Positions 40,926 through 41,380 of a stretch of 41,380 nucleotides of DNA are shown piece by piece. A program made the translations under genes and the position numbers. Source of the stretch: Deltaproteobacteria bacterium. GTDB lineage: Bacteria > Myxococcota_A > Polyangia > Haliangiales > Haliangiaceae. Numbering within the stretch: position 1 is the first letter of the stretch; the number at the start of each line of letters is the position of its first letter. The stretch is taken from the NCBI GenBank assembly GCA_019237945.1, contig JAFAOG010000046.1, positions 1 to 41,380 of the forward strand. The letters run 5' to 3'. The notes under the pieces are model-generated. The model made no database searches. It was not told the origin of the DNA and saw only the letters and a program-made list of their open reading frames with translations.

Positions 40926-41380
40926 TTACTTCGAGCGCTTCGACGTCAGCTTGTCGACGCAGCCGCCGCGCGCTGCGCAGGCATCGCTGATCTTCGACAG
41001 CGTCATCGTGCTGCAGTCGGCGGCGAACTTGACGTTGTACTTGCCCTCGCCCGCGCACTGATCCTTCTCGTTGATCGTGAGCACGCCGTCCTTGAGGACC
41101 CACGTCTGGTTGATCGGCCCGAGGCCTTCGATCGATCCGTTCGCGGTGCCATCGGCATTCATGATCCACGTGTAGTGCTTGCCGGCGAGCGGCCCCGGGC
41201 ACGAGTACGTGCCCTTCCACGTGGCGGCCATCGAGCAGGTCGCGGCGGCCGCGGCCGAGCCAGCGCCGGATCCCGTGGCGGAGCCCGCACCCGAGCCGGC
41301 GGCCTTCTTCGGAGCCGCGACGGCGGTGCCATCACACGCGCTCGCGAGAAGCGGGAGCGCCACGATTGCGAGAACAGAGA
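40926..41380 (-). CDS. Putative lipoprotein (5' end outside window)
   Basis: At least 151 codons. The frame stays open to the right edge, where SVLAIVALPLLASAC is the end of a lipoprotein signal with Cys as acylation site, so the true start lies beyond base 41380. A Gly/Ser/Ala linker follows (GSGAGSATGSGAGS), then a Cys-rich beta domain: CSMAATWKGTYSCPG, YTWIMNADGTANGSI, WVLKDGVLTINEKDQC and CAARGGC. The WKGTYSCPG and ADGT-strand layout resembles short secreted META- or lipocalin-like modules, but I recognise no family. It is convergent with the XRE gene, three bases apart. Confidence 0.75.
   Translation of the reverse strand, partial: SVLAIVALPLLASACDGTAVAAPKKAAGSGAGSATGSGAGSAAAAATCSMAATWKGTYSCPGPLAGKHYTWIMNADGTANGSIEGLGPINQTWVLKDGVLTINEKDQCAGEGKYNVKFAADCSTMTLSKISDACAARGGCVDKLTSKRSK

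Overview
This 41.4 kb window is GC-rich chromosomal DNA (very roughly 70% GC by eye) with dense, overlapping genes on both strands. It looks like a myxobacterium-type member of Myxococcota. The evidence is three Hanks-type kinase-fold proteins, an FHA/sigma-54 activator, an FHA-PATAN (DUF4388) protein, an AgmX/PglI-like C-terminal domain, a secreted metalloprotease ending in a Myxococcus Cys-rich repeat with a MYXO-CTERM-like tail, and many small lipoproteins. I cannot name the genus. No rRNA, tRNA, CRISPR array, prophage or insertion sequence is visible. No stretch over about 250 bases lacks a gene.

Layout. 1-2747 (minus): histidine genes hisD and hisC (hisC cut by the window edge), headed by a lipoprotein gene. 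2814-4073: metK. 4258-7471: a beta-barrel-like protein and a secreted HEFGH metalloprotease. 7356-8203 (minus): a lipoprotein and a roadblock-like protein. 8261-11046: an S9 prolyl oligopeptidase coupled to an RluA/TruC-like pseudouridine synthase. 11024-12932 (minus): a three-gene operon ending in a secreted protein with four Cys-pair repeats. 12991-14199: thiolase. 14255-19639: kinase-ATPase fusion, receiver-domain protein, AI-2E family permease and a membrane protein. 19640-19870: a long inverted-repeat element. 19871-23385 (minus): hypothetical gene, NUDIX hydrolase, GH35-like glycosidase and YbaK. 23411-25961 (minus): FHA-PATAN protein, alpha/beta hydrolase and WGR-domain protein. 26077-28989: pseudokinase with PEGA-like repeats. 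28995-32148 (minus): kinase followed by an FHA sigma-54 activator. 32173-34309: coiled-coil protein, lipoproteins and a small secreted protein. 34330-36185: AmpG-like MFS transporter and an AgmX-like protein. 36240-38094: a tandem duplication of a GIDE-like membrane protein plus a tiny membrane protein. 38122-40922: upp, amt, and a Trp-rich micro-ORF coupled to an XRE-cupin regulator. 40926-41380 (minus): a lipoprotein cut by the right edge.

The most interesting signal runs across the whole window. Genes that begin a transcription unit repeatedly carry a TANNNT -10 hexamer 6-8 bases before the start codon and no Shine-Dalgarno, which places the transcription start on or next to the start codon. 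Downstream genes instead use stop/start overlaps or, once, a clear GGAGG. This suggests leaderless transcription is a major mode here. Two divergent pairs share overlapping -10 boxes in intergenic gaps of only 20 and 24 bases. Other leads are the duplicated GIDE-like/micro-protein module, the Trp-rich leader with a palindrome over its promoter, and a kinase-fold protein lacking its catalytic aspartate.
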